Source: Amia ocellicauda (Eukaryota > Chordata > Actinopteri > Amiiformes > Amiidae). From it: a DNA stretch of 64,000 nucleotides. The notes under the pieces were generated by a model. It saw only the letters and a program-made list of their open reading frames with translations. It ran no database searches and was not told the origin of the DNA. This document shows, piece by piece, positions 32,218-44,929 of the stretch. Position numbers and translations under genes: made by a program. The stretch is taken from the NCBI RefSeq assembly GCF_036373705.1, contig NC_089858.1, positions 33,382,249-33,446,248 of the forward strand, in the 5' to 3' direction. The stretch's first letter is position 1; each line of letters starts with the position of its first letter.

Positions 32218-33800
32218 CAATGAAAGTCTTAGTTTACTTGGGACTTCTATGAAGAGGAGTATCCTCTCTCTTCTTCATAAGAAGGGAGATCCAAAGTATC
32301 TGAGGAACTGGCTGCCGGTCAGCCTCCTGTGCACCGACTACAAGATACTGGCCAAAGCACTGACGCTCCGGCTGCAGCGGCCACTCCCTCAAGTCGTGGG
32401 TCCCGACCAGGTCTGCGGTGCCCGGGGGAGATCGGCGGCCGACAACGCCATGCTGCTCAGGGATGTCGTGGCCTACTCGAACGAGAGAGGGCTTCCCCTG
32501 GTCCTAATCAGCCTGGACCAGGAGAAAGCCTTCGACAGAGTGGGCCACGAATACCTGCAGCTCGTTATGGAGAGGATGGGTCTCACTCTTGGCCTGAGGA
32601 AGTGGGTTAAGATCATCTACAGCGGCCTAAGCAGCAGGGTCCTTGTGAACCGCCACCTGACCGAACCATTTCCGGTCAGGTCGGGGGTCCGGCAGGGTTG
32701 TCCCCTGTCGGCCCTGCTGTACGTCCTCTGTTTGGAGCCGTTTATGCAGGCGATCCGCCGGGACGTCCGGGTGACAGGTTTCCATCTCCCGGGTTCCGGC
32801 GGAGAGCAACTGAAAGCCCTGGCCTATATGGACGACGTGGCCGTGGTCTGCACGGACGCACCGTCCGTGGCCAGGGTCAAGGAACTGCTGGACGGCTTCT
32901 GCAGGGCGACGGGGGCCGCTGTCAATAGGGCCAAGAGCGAGGTCTACCTCTCCAGAGCATGGCCTGTCGGCCGGGGCCCACCGACCGTGTTCCCTGTGAA
33001 GCCGTCCATCAAGGTTCTGGGGATCACGATCGACGGGACCAACACGGGCACCCGGAGCTGGGAGGAGGCCTTATCCAAGGTCCAAAGAAAGATCCACGGC
33101 TGGAGCACAAGGACCTTGATGATGGCCAGTAAGGTGCTGGTCGTAAAGGCCATCCTCTTCCCGATACTCCTCTACATAGGAATGATCTTCCCCCCAGACA
33201 AGGTCGTCGCAAAACTATTGACCAGAATTATATTTCGGTTTGTCTGGGGGAGCAAAATGGAGAGGCTGAAAAGAGTGCAAATGGTGAAGGGTACCCTGGA
33301 TGGAAGCAGAGGGGTCCCGGACGTTGGGCCTAAACCCCTTATGACATCTGCCCCTACAAGGGTTGCCTGGGGAAGGAGACGGAGGCTCATATCTTTAGGG
33401 ATTGCCCCTCCGCCTGCAGGGTCTGGCTCCTGTTTTCTCAGTTCCTCCACAGGTTTGCCGTTCCTGTGCGGGCGACCGCCCAGCAGATCCTGTATGATCC
33501 AGCCAGGGGATTGACATCTTCCACCCTGAGGTGCTGGTGGCGTGTCGTCTGCGCAGTGAAACAGGCCCTGTGAGAGGGACGGAACATCTGTCTATTCAAT
33601 AATCAGGAGCTGGACCCAATTGTCATCGCACGGAGGGGCATGGTACTTATAAGGGACTATGTCAATCTGGAGGTCCATCAGAGGGGCAAGGAGGAAGCCT
33701 TTAAGAACTGGCAGATACAAGATCTGGGGGAGCTCAGGATCCCATAATGGGACCCACCTCCGGGGACGGTCATCTCCCCCTGCTGGAGCCCGAGTGCAAG
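32218..33800 (+). mobile_element. Truncated TX1-like (L1-Tx1) LINE fragment
   Basis: Reverse-transcriptase fragment. Translation gives SLLHKKGDPKYLRNWLPVSL, DQVCGARGRSAADNAML, LISLDQEKAFDRVGHEYL, SGVRQGCPLSALLYVLCLEP and the catalytic box ALAYMDDVAVV. The 5' end (endonuclease) is missing. After about residue 400 of the open frame the sequence jumps and shifts frame to CPYKGCLGKETEAHIFRDC, a C-terminal zinc-knuckle-like piece. This implies an internal deletion. The open frame (32048-33514) starts in unrelated flank. The AT-rich stretch at 33800-34280 follows. It is inactive. Confidence 0.82.
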
Positions 33801-34645
33801 ATCTTTTAACTATTTTATGAATAATTGTCTTTTAAAAAATGACTTTTTAAAATTAATTTTAACTGATTTTAAAGATTTAGTTGTTTTTAAAGCACTAGTT
33901 GTTTATTTTGTTTTTTTTGGTTAGTTTTGTTCTATTTTTTTGTCAAATACATTGACCATTTGGATTTAAGTTTAAATGCATTGGACCGTTTTGGTTTGTT
34001 TTTTATTTTATCATTTTAATTGTTTTTTGATTTGTCCGGTGCATTTTCAGTTATTTTCAATGTATTTGACTCTTTTGTTGGTAGCATTTTGCTTTAATCA
34101 CGTTTGTTTTGTTTAAGCACATGTTTATTGAAGTTCAGTATTTATTTTACGTTAATCACTAAGATTTTAAAAATGTTAAGTGATTTTAAGAATTTTTTTA
34201 TTTTTTTTTAATCATGAGTGTTAAAATTTGTTTTGATTGTTTTTTATTGTAATGTAAAATACTTTTACCAATATAACAGTATTTTACTGGGGACTCGAAC
34301 GTAACTCTCGCCTGGACCCAAACATAATGCTAATTTCATTGCTACATTGAATTCTGCTGCATAATTTAGCTAATTTCCTCAAAATAATACCCTATAAGCA
34401 TCCCAAATGTAAGAGTAAGTCCATTTCCATTCCTGCCTTTATCTGTGTCTCAAACACAGATATTGTCATTCAATACACACACAGCAATTAATCAACACCT
34501 GGGAATGATGCAGAGCCACAGCAGCATGGGAAAGAGACACAGTTTAAAGTTAATAGTGGGATGTGCAAGGCGGGGAGGGGGCGCTCCAGACTGGAAACGC
34601 TCCTCTTGATTCCCAGCAGATGGTGCTACCTAAACATTAAGAGAC

Positions 34646-34647
<2 letters not shown>

Positions 34648-34733
<86 letters not shown>
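34648..34733. repeat. Long (GA)n microsatellite
   Basis: About 43 GA units without interruption. Confidence 0.95.
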
Positions 34734-35582
34734 CAGTGCACCCCACCCTGCCTCAGTCACTCTGGCTCCCGGCCCTGTCAGACTGTCCCAGGCTGCAGAC
34801 TGCAACAAAACACAAAGACAAATACCCACAGAGAAATAAATATATATATTTACAAGATGTGTGGGTCTCAAGGGTCTGTCTCCAGTGTTCAGCATTTAGT
34901 TAACAGCTCCCCTGGTCACTGACCCATCTCAGACTGAAATATTCCTTTGAAACATCCGTTACTGCAATTTAGTGCTCATTAAAGTGCAGAGCCACAGCAG
35001 TGCAAAGCGAGAGAGAGAGAGGAGCAGGGAGGGTGAGAGAGATAGATCAGCATAGAGAGAGAGAAAATGCAGAATCTACTGTATGATAATTGATAGATAG
35101 AGAAGCAGAGAGATGGAGTGAGAGAGAGAGAGAGAGGGAGAGAGAGATGCTTGACTGTCAGTGTTTATTGATTTGGCCGATGTCTTTATTTCAAGGAACT
35201 CTGGGTCATAAAGGGTCCTGTAGAAAGACAGCTCTCTCTCTTTCTCCTTCTCTTTCTCTCCTACTCTCCTTCATGCCCTCTCTCCATCTCTCTCCTCCCC
35301 CCAAGGAGAAGCAGGGGGCGAGTGAGATGGGCCTCTGGGCACACAGCCAGTCTGGATGCAGGAGAGGCTTCAGTCTGGCTCCATTCATCACAGCATAGCA
35401 GAAAGACACAGAGAGAGAGAGAGGGAGAGAGATGGAGAGAGGGGGGGGGGCTGAGCTGTAGTCAGCATGAATGCAGTTGTCTGAGTCAGACTGCGGTACA
35501 GTGTCTCTTAATTTTGGCCTCTCACCTTTCATCCTTCCCTCCCTCTCTTTCAGTGGCTTCCTCTGCTTCTGTGCCTCTAATA

Positions 35583-35876
35583 CACTCTTTACTGCACTAT
35601 ACCCTAGTCTATACTACGCTATTTACTGCACTATACCCTGTCTATAATACACTATTTACTGCACTATACTCTGTCTATACTATACTCTTTACTGCACTAT
35701 ACCCTGTATACGCTACACTCTTTACTGCACTTTTCCCTAGCCTATACTATTCTTTACTTCACTATATCCTGTCTATACTACACTCTTTACTGCACTATAC
35801 CTTAATCTATACTACTCTTTACTGCACTATACCCTAGTCTATACTACACTCTTTACTACACTAAACCCTAGTTTTA
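35583..35876 (+). repeat. 33-bp class minisatellite (TTTACTGCACTATACCCT)
   Basis: About nine or ten degenerate units built on CTTTACTGCACTATACCCTG followed by TCTATACTACA. It is open in one frame by chance (repeats of LFTALYPVYT). Confidence 0.9.
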
Positions 35877-37113
35877 CAATGGTTTCTTTTATGGATTCAA
35901 TATAATTTTATTTGCCACCCCTCCACCCCTCCAGTGAAGCTGGTGAGATACAGGGTTGTCCTTCTGCCTGTGCTCTTCCTGTCTGTGCTATTTGTGCTTT
36001 AATTGGATCAATTAACTGAGTAAATTGGGGTTAATTGGGCCATGTATCTCAGGGGAACAGATGAGTAGAGCTGGTGTACAATATGTTATGTCAGACTGGG
36101 TGTACATTAGATGGGCAGCTGGCCTGGCGTGGGTCAGGGTGGTCTGCGGGGGGGCACAACACAGCTGTTAGACAGAGGCATTTACAAACACAATTAAAAA
36201 GGGGGAAGGGGGAAGTGGATTAGAGAGAGAGAGGGGGTAGGGTGAACTCCTACAAGGTCACCGGGGAGGAGCTGATGCAGAGCAGACTGCAGGCACTAAT
36301 CTGGAGCTCCAGGGTACAGGGAAACTCCATTACAGTCACCCCCCCCCCACCCCCACCATGTAAGGTCTCTCTGGGCTGCTCAGGGCCTTGTTCTTTGTGC
36401 AGCTGCTGCCTCTGGCTGGGTGGGACCAGATGCCAGGTCGGTGGACGGGCCCAGCACCGGGAGCAGGCAGCTCTCTCTTGTGATACTGTGAGAACCAACA
36501 CAGAGAGTGAGAGCGCAGAGATGCGCATTCCCTGAACTCAGGCACGGTGCCATCGCCGCTCTCACTGCGTCTACACTCCGTCTCTGTGCTCTCCCACTTC
36601 AAGTTCTCGTTTTTGTATTTTTGTGTAATCAGAGTTGTCGTCTATATTCTAGGCTGCATTTCTACCAGTATTTCTCCAAACACAAGAGCTTCATAATTTG
36701 ATGGAGTGTCTTGAAAGCCAGCCTGAAATTTCACCTCTCAGTTCAGTTCTTTTGTCTGCTTTTAATTTTCCTAAGTGACTCCCAAGCAGCACTTAGAGCG
36801 CGCACACACAGTGACACACACACTGACACAGTCTCACACACTGCACACACACACGCATGCAGACACACACACAGGGACACACAAGCCCCTGGTTTTTAAT
36901 CACTGCGCTAGGAAGAACTACCTGACAAAAAAGGGCACTCAGATTTTTCAAAGTTCTGCCTCTGCACCCCTCCCCTCCCTTCCCCTCCCACACTCTCTCC
37001 CCCCCTCACCCTCTCTCTCCTGCAAGCTAAGCTCTGGCCGAGCTGCTGTGCGGATCGATGGAGAGTCGCTGCTGCCGGTGCTGACGGTGGCTGCGTCAGA
37101 GCTCTGTCTCCGC

Positions 37114-37120
37114 TATAAAA
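37114..37120 (+). promoter_or_regulatory. NEFL TATA box
   Basis: TATAAAA, 179 nt upstream of the NEFL ATG. TGCGTCAG (37092-37099), a CRE/AP-1-like site, lies just upstream. The predicted start site is near 37145. Confidence 0.75.
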
Positions 37121-37167
37121 GCGGGTAGCTGGGCTGGAGCTTGACTGAGAGCCAAGCGGCTGAACAG

Positions 37168-37170
<3 letters not shown>

Positions 37171-37200
<30 letters not shown>
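37171..37200 (+). repeat. (CAG)10 in the NEFL 5' UTR
   Basis: Ten perfect CAG triplets (then CAC) between the TATA box and the ATG, so probably transcribed as 5' UTR. Confidence 0.9.
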
Positions 37201-37202
<2 letters not shown>

Positions 37203-37298
37203 CTGGTCGGTGGCAGCTCCCTCCTCTCGTCTCACTCCTGTGGTTGGAACCCTGCGAGTGCCCGCCTTGGTGCCTCTCGGCCCTCGCCTGCCTTCGCC

Positions 37299-40200
37299 AT
37301 GAGTTACGACCCCTACTTCTCCAGCTCCTACAAGCGCCGCTATGTGGACTCAGCCCCCCGGCTGGTGCACGTCTCCGGGCTGCGCAGTGCCGGTGCTGGC
37401 GGTGCAGGAGGGTATGCCCGCTCCGTGTACTCCAGCCACTCAGCGCCGCTGTCCACCATGTCCTCGGTCAGCTCCCGTCACCACACCACCCAGCACCACC
37501 AGCTGCACCGCGGCTATGGCATCTCGGCGTCCTCAGCCTCCAGCCTCCTGCAGGCCGCCGACCTGGACCTGAGCCAAGCAGCGCAGGTGAGCAGCGAATT
37601 CCGGGTGGTGAGGACCCAGGAGAAGGCCCAGATGCAGGACCTGAACGACCGCTTCGCCAGCTTCATCGAGCGGGTGCATGAGCTGGAGCAGCAGAATAAG
37701 GTGCTGGAGGCCGAGTTGATGGTGCTGAGGCAGAGGCACGTGGAGCCTTCCCGCCTCAAGGCCCTCTACGAGCAGGAGATCCGGGAGCTGAGGGCGGCCG
37801 TGGAAGAAGCCCGGGGTGAGAGGCAGGCGGCGCAGAATGAGCGGGAAGGGCTGGAGGACGCCCTGAGGGGGCTGCAGGGCCGCTATGAGGAGGAGGTGCT
37901 GAACCGGGAGGAGGCAGAAGGCCGGTTGATGGACGCACGCAAGGGAGCGGACGAGGCGGCGCTGGCCCGGGCCGAACTGGAGCGGCGGGCCGAGACGCTG
38001 CTGGACGAGATTGCCTTCCTGAAGCGGGTGCACGAGGAGGAGATCGCCGAGCTGCAGGCGCAGGTGCAGTACGCCCAGGTGTCCGTGGAGATGGAGGTGG
38101 CCAAGCCCGACCTGTCCGCCGCCCTGCGCGACATCCGCTCGCAGTATGAGAAGTTGGCGACCCGCAACATGCAGGCGGCCGAGGACTGGTTCAAGAGCAA
38201 GTTCAATGTGCTGACCGAGACCGCTGCCCGCAACACCGATGCCGTGCGCACAGCCAAGGACGAGGCCGGGGAGTACCGCCGACAGCTCAAGGCCCGCTCC
38301 CTGGAGATCGAGGCCTGCCGGGGCATGAACGAGGCCATGGAGAAGCAGCTGCAGGACATGGAGGACAAACAGAACCGGGAAATCGTCGCCATGCAGGTCA
38401 GGGAGGAGAGGAGGGGGGGTGGGGGTGTTGTGTGTCCTTCAGAGATAGAGAGAGGGGTGAGAGAAGTGTGGGTGGGAGGGCAGGCAGTATGGGGAAGGGG
38501 GGGGTTTCTGTAGCTAATTTTTGGAAAGATTTTGGAGAGAGCAAAGGAGGGAGGGAGGGAGAAGGAAGATCAAAATCTGCCTCCTGAGCAAGGGTGCCTC
38601 GAGCCTCCTGGGGATGACAGCCTCTTGAGACAGACGTCCTGTCTCCCTGAGCAGCGTGGAAGCCGTGCACTGACACAGCCCAGAGAGAGGCTGGCAGAGA
38701 GAGGCTGTGTTTGCCAGGGCTTAGCTTAATCGAATTTACCAGAGACCTGCAGGGGTGCGGAGCGTGGCGGGGATTCGGTTACTAGCTGCTGCGTCATGCC
38801 GGTGTCAATCGATACATCTTTATTGCTCCCTGGAGATCTTTCCTCCTGCTGACTGACTTTTTCTTGTATGTTTTTGACGCACTGCACTGCACACTGGCAG
38901 TAGGCAGGCTGCTGGAGAAAGATGAACTGGGTAAATGAGAGGGTGGGTGGTGGAGAGAGGGAAAGAGAGAGCGAGAACATGCTCTCTCAGCATTTCCCCA
39001 GCACTGTTAGTGTTTCGCAGTGAACAAGACTGTCAGCATTTTATTTATCTATTTACTTATCGCCGCTCTCCGGTGCTGATAAAGTGCCACCAGCATCTCA
39101 CGGTGCTGAATGCTGCCCTGTGCCTGGGGGTTGGTGCGAGGCAGAGTGCCACACTGGGGACTGGCACAAATAACAGTCTGAAGTTTCTAAAAAAGCAGTC
39201 CAGGGTCTGTGGTGTCTGCTGGCACTGCTCCCAGGCCTCGTAGTGGCAGTGAAGCTGATCTGGCCCCCACATCACACAGAAGAGGGAGAGTCTAGCTCCA
39301 GTTTCACCTGTCCCCCCCCACCTTTTCCCTCTCTCTATCAAACACTCCCTTACACTCTCTCTCTAACTCTCACTGTCACTCACCTCTCTCACACACTTTC
39401 TCTCCCTCTCCCTCCTTCTCTCTCTATCAGACTGATAACCGAACGAGATGCCCCCTCCCTGTCAGTGACGATCAGTCTACAGAATTATAATTTGAAAAAG
39501 GCAAGGCATTGCTTCCCCAGATTGACTTTGCTGTTGTGCTGTTATGTGCGTTATTATCATCATCATTATTCTTATTGCATTCATGTTTCTGGACTGGACA
39601 ATTCAAGACAGTACCACCTGCAGGACACAGAGAGCAGCAGCCTGAGAGCTCTGCACAGGGTTTCCAATGAGAGAGGGGAACTCATAGGTATCTCTTCTTC
39701 CTCCTCCTTCTCTCTCCCTCACAGGAGACCATCAGCCAGCTGGAGAATGAGCTGAGGGCCACCAAGAACGAGATGGCGCGCTACCTGAAGGAGTATCAGG
39801 ACCTGCTGAACGTCAAGATGGCCCTGGACATTGAAATCGCTGCTTATAGGTAATTGCCGCCTTCAGTTTCTTCTTCTCCTGTCTTTCCCAATCCTCCTCC
39901 TCCTGGTTCAGTCACTCATCAGGCTACAGGCAGTGACAGGAACTTTTACAAACTGTTCCCAGAATCCCACTAACCTCTTGTCTTGTCTCACTGTCTCTCT
40001 GTCTCTCTCTCCCTGTGTCACAGGAAGCTGCTGGAAGGCGAGGAGACGCGGTTCAGCGTGGGAGGTGGGGTGAGCGCGTTCTCACAGAGCGCTTACTCAC
40101 AGAGTGCGTTCTCCCAGAGTGCCCCCCCACCAGGCCTGTACGGCCGCTCGCTGTTCTCCCTGCAGAGCAGCTCCATGGGCAGCCTCGGCTCCCCCTACAT

Positions 40201-40787
40201 GATGGGCAGCAGACTGTTCACCTCCAGCTACTCCTCCAGCCACGCCCCCGAGGTCGAAGAGGTCATCCGCGCCAGCCAATCCGAGCAGGCCGAGGCAGCC
40301 CCGCCTGCTGAGGAAGAGGAGGAGGAGGAGGAGCAGAAGGAGGAGGAAGAGGAGGAGGAGCAGAAGGAGGAGGAAGAGGCCGGAGAGGGTGAGGAAGGTA
40401 GGCGCAAGTGAGGTTTCCACATCCTCTAAGGTTTTACCTGAGTTTCGTATTGCACATTTAAACGACACCACGCTTGCACTACACCACTTGACATTCTTGT
40501 CTCGATGGACTTTCTTCCCCGCTTTATATTTTCGTCCCCTAGGTGGCGACAAAGACGAGGAGGGAGACGCCAAGCAGGAGGAGGCTGAGGAAGAGGCAGA
40601 GGAGGAAAAGGAAAAGGAAGAGGCAGAGGAAGGAGAGGCTGAGGACGAGGGAGAGAAGGCAGAAGCAGAGGAAGAGGGTCAAGATGAAGGAGGAGAAGAC
40701 GAGGCCAAAGAAGAAGAGGGCGGAGAGGAAGAGAAGGAGGAGGAGAAAGGAGCAGAGAAGGAGGAGAAACCCAAGGAAAAGAAATGA
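37299..40787 (+). CDS. NEFL: Neurofilament light polypeptide, 4 exons, 613 aa
   Basis: Type IV intermediate-filament protein and core subunit of axonal neurofilaments. Exons: 37299-38396, 39725-39849, 40024-40397 and 40543-40787, total 1842 nt, GT/AG and in phase. The head begins [17 protein letters not shown] and is Ser/Tyr/Arg-rich. The coiled-coil rod runs about residues 107-418, from [20 protein letters not shown] to the helix-termination motif [20 protein letters not shown]. The tail (about 419-613) has a [16 protein letters not shown] repeat and then a very long Glu/Lys-rich E-segment ending KPKEKK. EVEEVI and the four-exon layout match NEFL, not NEFM. The human protein is 543 aa, so the fish tail is longer. 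The start is fixed by the conserved head and a TATA-driven 5' UTR. It converges with NEFM. Confidence 0.95.
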
Positions 40788-41296
40788 ATGCGGAACGAAT
40801 GAACGGACAGACTGACTCCCGACCACAGACCGGACATCGACTCAACATGCGTGCTACTAACTAGATGGTGCTCTATGCAGAATAATAATAGTCATAATAA
40901 TCACAATTATTCTGTTCAATCACATGATCCAATAATAGTGACCCGACTGCTTGCAAAGATCCCTGAACTGCTCAGTACACATAAAAGAAGTAGAAAAAAA
41001 TACAAACGAGAATAGAGATTACGCATGATTATGTGCAAGTATGTGTGTGTCAGTATGTGTGCGTGTGTGTGTGCGTGCAACAGGATATGAGCTACGTGTC
41101 TGCAGAACTAATGTGAACAGAGAACAGACGCACTGCGCTGCGCTGTACTGTCGCCCAGCTGCGCCTAATTAAACAACTTGTCTTCATAAAGACCAATTAA
41201 AATAAATTAGAAATACTAATAAGAAACATGAACATAAATGTGAAACTCCTTGAATAATGTAAAACCGAACGCTGTGGGTCTATGCAGAAGGCTATG

Positions 41297-41302
41297 AATA
41301 AA
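41297..41302 (+). terminator. NEFL poly(A) signal candidate
   Basis: AATAAA about 510 nt after the stop, followed by GT/T-rich DNA. A second AATAAA is at 41211-41216. Confidence 0.6.
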
Positions 41303-41389
41303 GACTGAATCCATGCTAACTTTGACGTGGTTTGGACTTATTTCTTTTTAGTCTTTTTTTTTTTTTTTGTGGTTTCAAAGCCACCCACA

Positions 41390-41640
41390 ATCACTCTCAC
41401 TCTCACTCTCGCACAATCAATCACGCATGCTCACTCATGCACACTTGCGCACAATCGCTCTCAAACCCGCTCATATACACTCACGCATGCTCAGTCACGC
41501 ACACGCTCTCACACCCGCTCATACACACGCACGCATTGCTCACTCACACTCGCTCACGCATGCTCAGTCACGCACATGCACTCAAGCACACATGGACAAT
41601 CATTCACACTCACGCACACTCATTCACCAACATTCATTTA
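41390..41640 (+). repeat. CACTCACGCATGCTCA-type degenerate minisatellite
   Basis: Irregular CACTC, CACGCATGCTCAGTCACGCA and ACACACTC units just downstream of NEFL, ending at the DD36E element. Small open frames here are low complexity. Confidence 0.75.
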
Positions 41641-41654
41641 TTCACAATATTATA

Positions 41655-42848
41655 CACTCACCTAAAGGATTATTAGGAACACCATACTAATACTGTGTTT
41701 GACCCCCTTTCGCCTTCAGAACTGCCTTAATTCTACGTGGCATTGATTCAACAAGGTGCTGAAAGCATTCTTTAGAAATGTTGGCCCATATTGATAGGAT
41801 AGCATCTTGCAGTTGATGGAGATTTGTGGGATGCACATCCAGGACACGAAGCTCCCGTTCCACCACATCCCAAAGATGCTCTATTGGGTTGAGATCTGGT
41901 GACTGTGGGGGCCAGTTTAGTACAGTGAACTCATTGTCATGTTCAAGAAACCAATTTGAAATGATTCGACCTTTGTGACATGGTGCATTATCCTGCTGGA
42001 AGTAGCCATCAGAGGATGGGTACATGGTGGTCATAAAGGGATGGACATGGTCAGAAACAATGCTCAGGTAGGCCGTGGCATTTAAACGATGCCCAATTGG
42101 CACTAAGGGGCCTAAAGTGTGCCAAGAAAACATCCCCCACACCATTACACCACCACCACCAGCCTGCACAGTGGTAACAAGGCATGATGGATCCATGTTC
42201 TCATTCTGTTTACATCTCAACAGAAATCGAGACTCATCAGACCAGGCAACATTTTTCCAGTCTTCAACTGTCCAATTTTGGTGAGCTTGTGCAAATTGTA
42301 GCCTCTTTTTCCTATTTGTAGTGGAGATGAGTGGTACCCGGTGGGGTCTTCTGCTGTTGTAGCCCATCCGCCTCAAGGTTGTACGTGTTGTGGCTTCACA
42401 AATGCTTTGCTGCATACCTCGGTTGTAACGAGTGGTTATTTCAGTCAAAGTTGCTCTTCTATCAGCTTGAATCAGTCGGCCCATTCTCCTCTGACCTCTA
42501 GCATCAACAAGGCATTTTCGCCCACAGGACTGCCGCATACTGGATGTTTTTCCCTTTTCACACCATTCTTTGTAAACCCTAGAAATGGTTGTGCGTGAAA
42601 ATCCCAGTAACTGAGCAGATTGTGAAATACTCAGACCGGCCCGTCTGGCACCAACAACCATGCCACGCTCAAAATTGCTTAAATCACCTTTCTTTCCCAT
42701 TCAGACATTCAGTTTGGAGTTCAGGAGATTGTCTTGACCAGGACCACACCCCTAAATGCATTGAAGCAACTGCCATGTGATTGGTTGGTTAGATAATTGC
42801 ATTAATGAGAAATTGAACAGGTGTTCCTAATAATCCTTTAGGTGAGTG
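41655..42848 (-). mobile_element. DD36E Tc1/mariner (Incomer-like) transposon, copy 1
   Basis: 1194 bp bounded by inverted copies of CACTCACCTAAAGGATTATT-AGGAACACC (about 29 bp) and flanked by TA (41653-41654, 42849-42850). It encodes one transposase on the minus strand. It is closely related to copy 2 at 48191-49399, which is inverted relative to it. Confidence 0.92.
41687..42700 (-). CDS. DD36E transposase, copy 1, 337 aa with a 9-residue internal deletion
   Basis: Tc1/mariner-superfamily transposase. The N-terminal HTH is [20 protein letters not shown] and [20 protein letters not shown]. The triad is Asp in VAWSDESRF, Asp in FQQDNAPCH, and Glu in LNPIEHLWD with 36 residues between the last two, the spacing of the DD36E (Incomer) family. 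Compared with copy 2, the block HSDGRVRIW after SRFLLR is missing, so the frame is open but the core is shortened near the first catalytic Asp. It is probably inactive. It keeps [11 protein letters not shown], which copy 2 lacks in part. Confidence 0.88.
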   Translation of the reverse strand: MGKKGDLSNFERGMVVGARRAGLSISQSAQLLGFSRTTISRVYKEWCEKGKTSSMRQSCGRKCLVDARGQRRMGRLIQADRRATLTEITTRYNRGMQQSICEATTRTTLRRMGYNSRRPHRVPLISTTNRKKRLQFAQAHQNWTVEDWKNVAWSDESRFLLRCKQNENMDPSCLVTTVQAGGGGVMVWGMFSWHTLGPLVPIGHRLNATAYLSIVSDHVHPFMTTMYPSSDGYFQQDNAPCHKGRIISNWFLEHDNEFTVLNWPPQSPDLNPIEHLWDVVERELRVLDVHPTNLHQLQDAILSIWANISKECFQHLVESMPRRIKAVLKAKGGQTQY

Positions 42849-44611
42849 TATATTTCTATTAATGGACAGAGTGTTTAATCTGTGATCTCAGCCTCCTAGG
42901 ATGCTTTGTAATTAAAAGTGCAGTAGGATGACAGGAGGGGGTTTTCATAACAGGGAGTAAGAGCTCTCAGGGTCCTCCTGTGCTGTACCTTTGCATCACT
43001 GAGGCCCTGGGGATTTGGGGTTAAGGTCAAAGGGAAAGGCACACACTAGCATAATCAATAACATGGGCTCTGATGAGATCACTGAAGTCATCTGCACCTT
43101 GGGGACCCAGCTGATAGTAAATCAGAATTATTGATCTGCTGTGAAAGTGGATGTCTTGGTTATACAAACAAGACACGCGGCTACAAGAGTCTGGGTAGCG
43201 ATGGCCCCGGGAGCAGCAAGCCAACATACAGGCCTTTGCACAGAGTCCATGTGCGTGTGGGGTGGGGCGTCTGTGGGAGAACACAGAACAAAGTCAATTT
43301 TTTATTGAGTTTAAATAAAACAATCAAACATGGAATAAAAACACTTGCAATGGGTTTTCTTTAAACACTTGGGGAGATAATGGTGCTGCTCTCAGCCCTG
43401 ATCCATGGGGCCTCACTGTCCTGGGGGTCTCGCTGTCCCGGGGTCCTCGTTGTGCGGGGGGCCTCACTGTCCTGTGGGCCTCGTTGTCCCTGGATCTCAC
43501 AGAAATCAGGGACGAGTACATTTGGGAATAGAATCTGGTGAATCGGCAGCTCTGTTTAGGAAGAGTGGCAGGGGGTGGGAACTAACTTCCCTGCCACATT
43601 GCCAGAGATAACAGGATTCTTCGGCATTCCTTGAAGGAAGAAACATTTGTTTTTTTCCTTGTGTCATTCAGATAATGAGCAAATGTAATAAGACAAAACT
43701 GAGCTCTTCCAGTCAACCAGCTTTCTTGCATCATTCCTGCAAGAGAACAGCCCTTTAAAATCCTCGGACATAGAGGCACTGGGTGAGAGATTAAGTGCAG
43801 CCGAGTAACAGCATCTCAGCTGTTAATTAAGTCACCCTGTTTTAATTAAATTTCTTTCTTTTACAGACACATTTTTTAAAAATGGGAATAAAAGCAAAAG
43901 GAAACAGGGGAGCTAATTAAATCCAAATCTGGCAGCAGCAAGAGAAGTTGAGATAGCCCCTCTGATCGCTCTCTCGCCCTCAGTCTGGGGAGAGTTGCAT
44001 TTGGGGGAGGTGTGGTGGGCAGAATAAAATGTCTACACAAACACACACATAATGCAACAGACCCACAATAACACACTCAAACACATACACACAATCATAC
44101 AGTGACACAATAATGCAAGAGCTGTGACAAGGTAATACTGCAGCAGCTGCAAATCTGTTTCTCTGTCAGACAAGGGGGGGGGGGGCTGGAGTAAAAAAGC
44201 TTGTCTGTCCAATACACGCGCTCCATGCTGAATAGGGAATCACAATCTCAACAAACCATGGGCTGGACCACATCACAGAGAGTTATGTATAAATAGAGGG
44301 GCGGGTCTGCCTGCTGTAGTGACACAATAAGTAAAACCACGTCAGGAAAGAGACAAGTTTCCGAATATCTGTACTTCACTGTGTGATAGCAATAAAAGGT
44401 ATTATTATTATTATTATTATTATTATGATTGGCACAGGGCAGAAACACGGTTAAAGTCACAAAATGTGAATTAAACATTACTCCTTCAGGTCTGGAAACT
44501 TGATTTAATATAAAAGTAAAGCAGTCCCCTCCCGTCCCCTCACGGTTCTCTCTAGAGGTACCAAATCTGACAGCATCACAGTTTCTGTCTTTGCAGCTGT
44601 CGAATCTGCAT

Positions 44612-44783
<172 letters not shown>

Positions 44784-44929
44784 AGAGTAAAGCGCAACAG
44801 GAATCTGCCCAGCTACAGACTGGACCAGCGCTGTCAACGTCCTCAAAGTCTGCCCCTGCAAGTTCACTTAAAACAAAAGCAAAGAGAGACAATAAAATGT
44901 TAAAAATCTGTTCAGACTCCAACCCCCCC

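Larger units (their letters stand above)
33801..37110. other. LINE-to-NEFL intergenic region
   Basis: Contains a 0.45-kb T-rich stretch (33.8-34.28 kb), a long GA microsatellite, a 33-bp minisatellite (35583-35876), several GA/CT tracts and a CA-rich stretch (36800-36880). NEFL upstream regulatory DNA should occupy the right end. No exon is supported. Confidence 0.5.

Noticed and set aside
38398-38513. Extension of the NEFL exon 1 reading frame past 38396
   Set aside because: The frame runs into intron 1. The CAG/GTCAGG donor and the conserved exon 2 junction fix the exon end.
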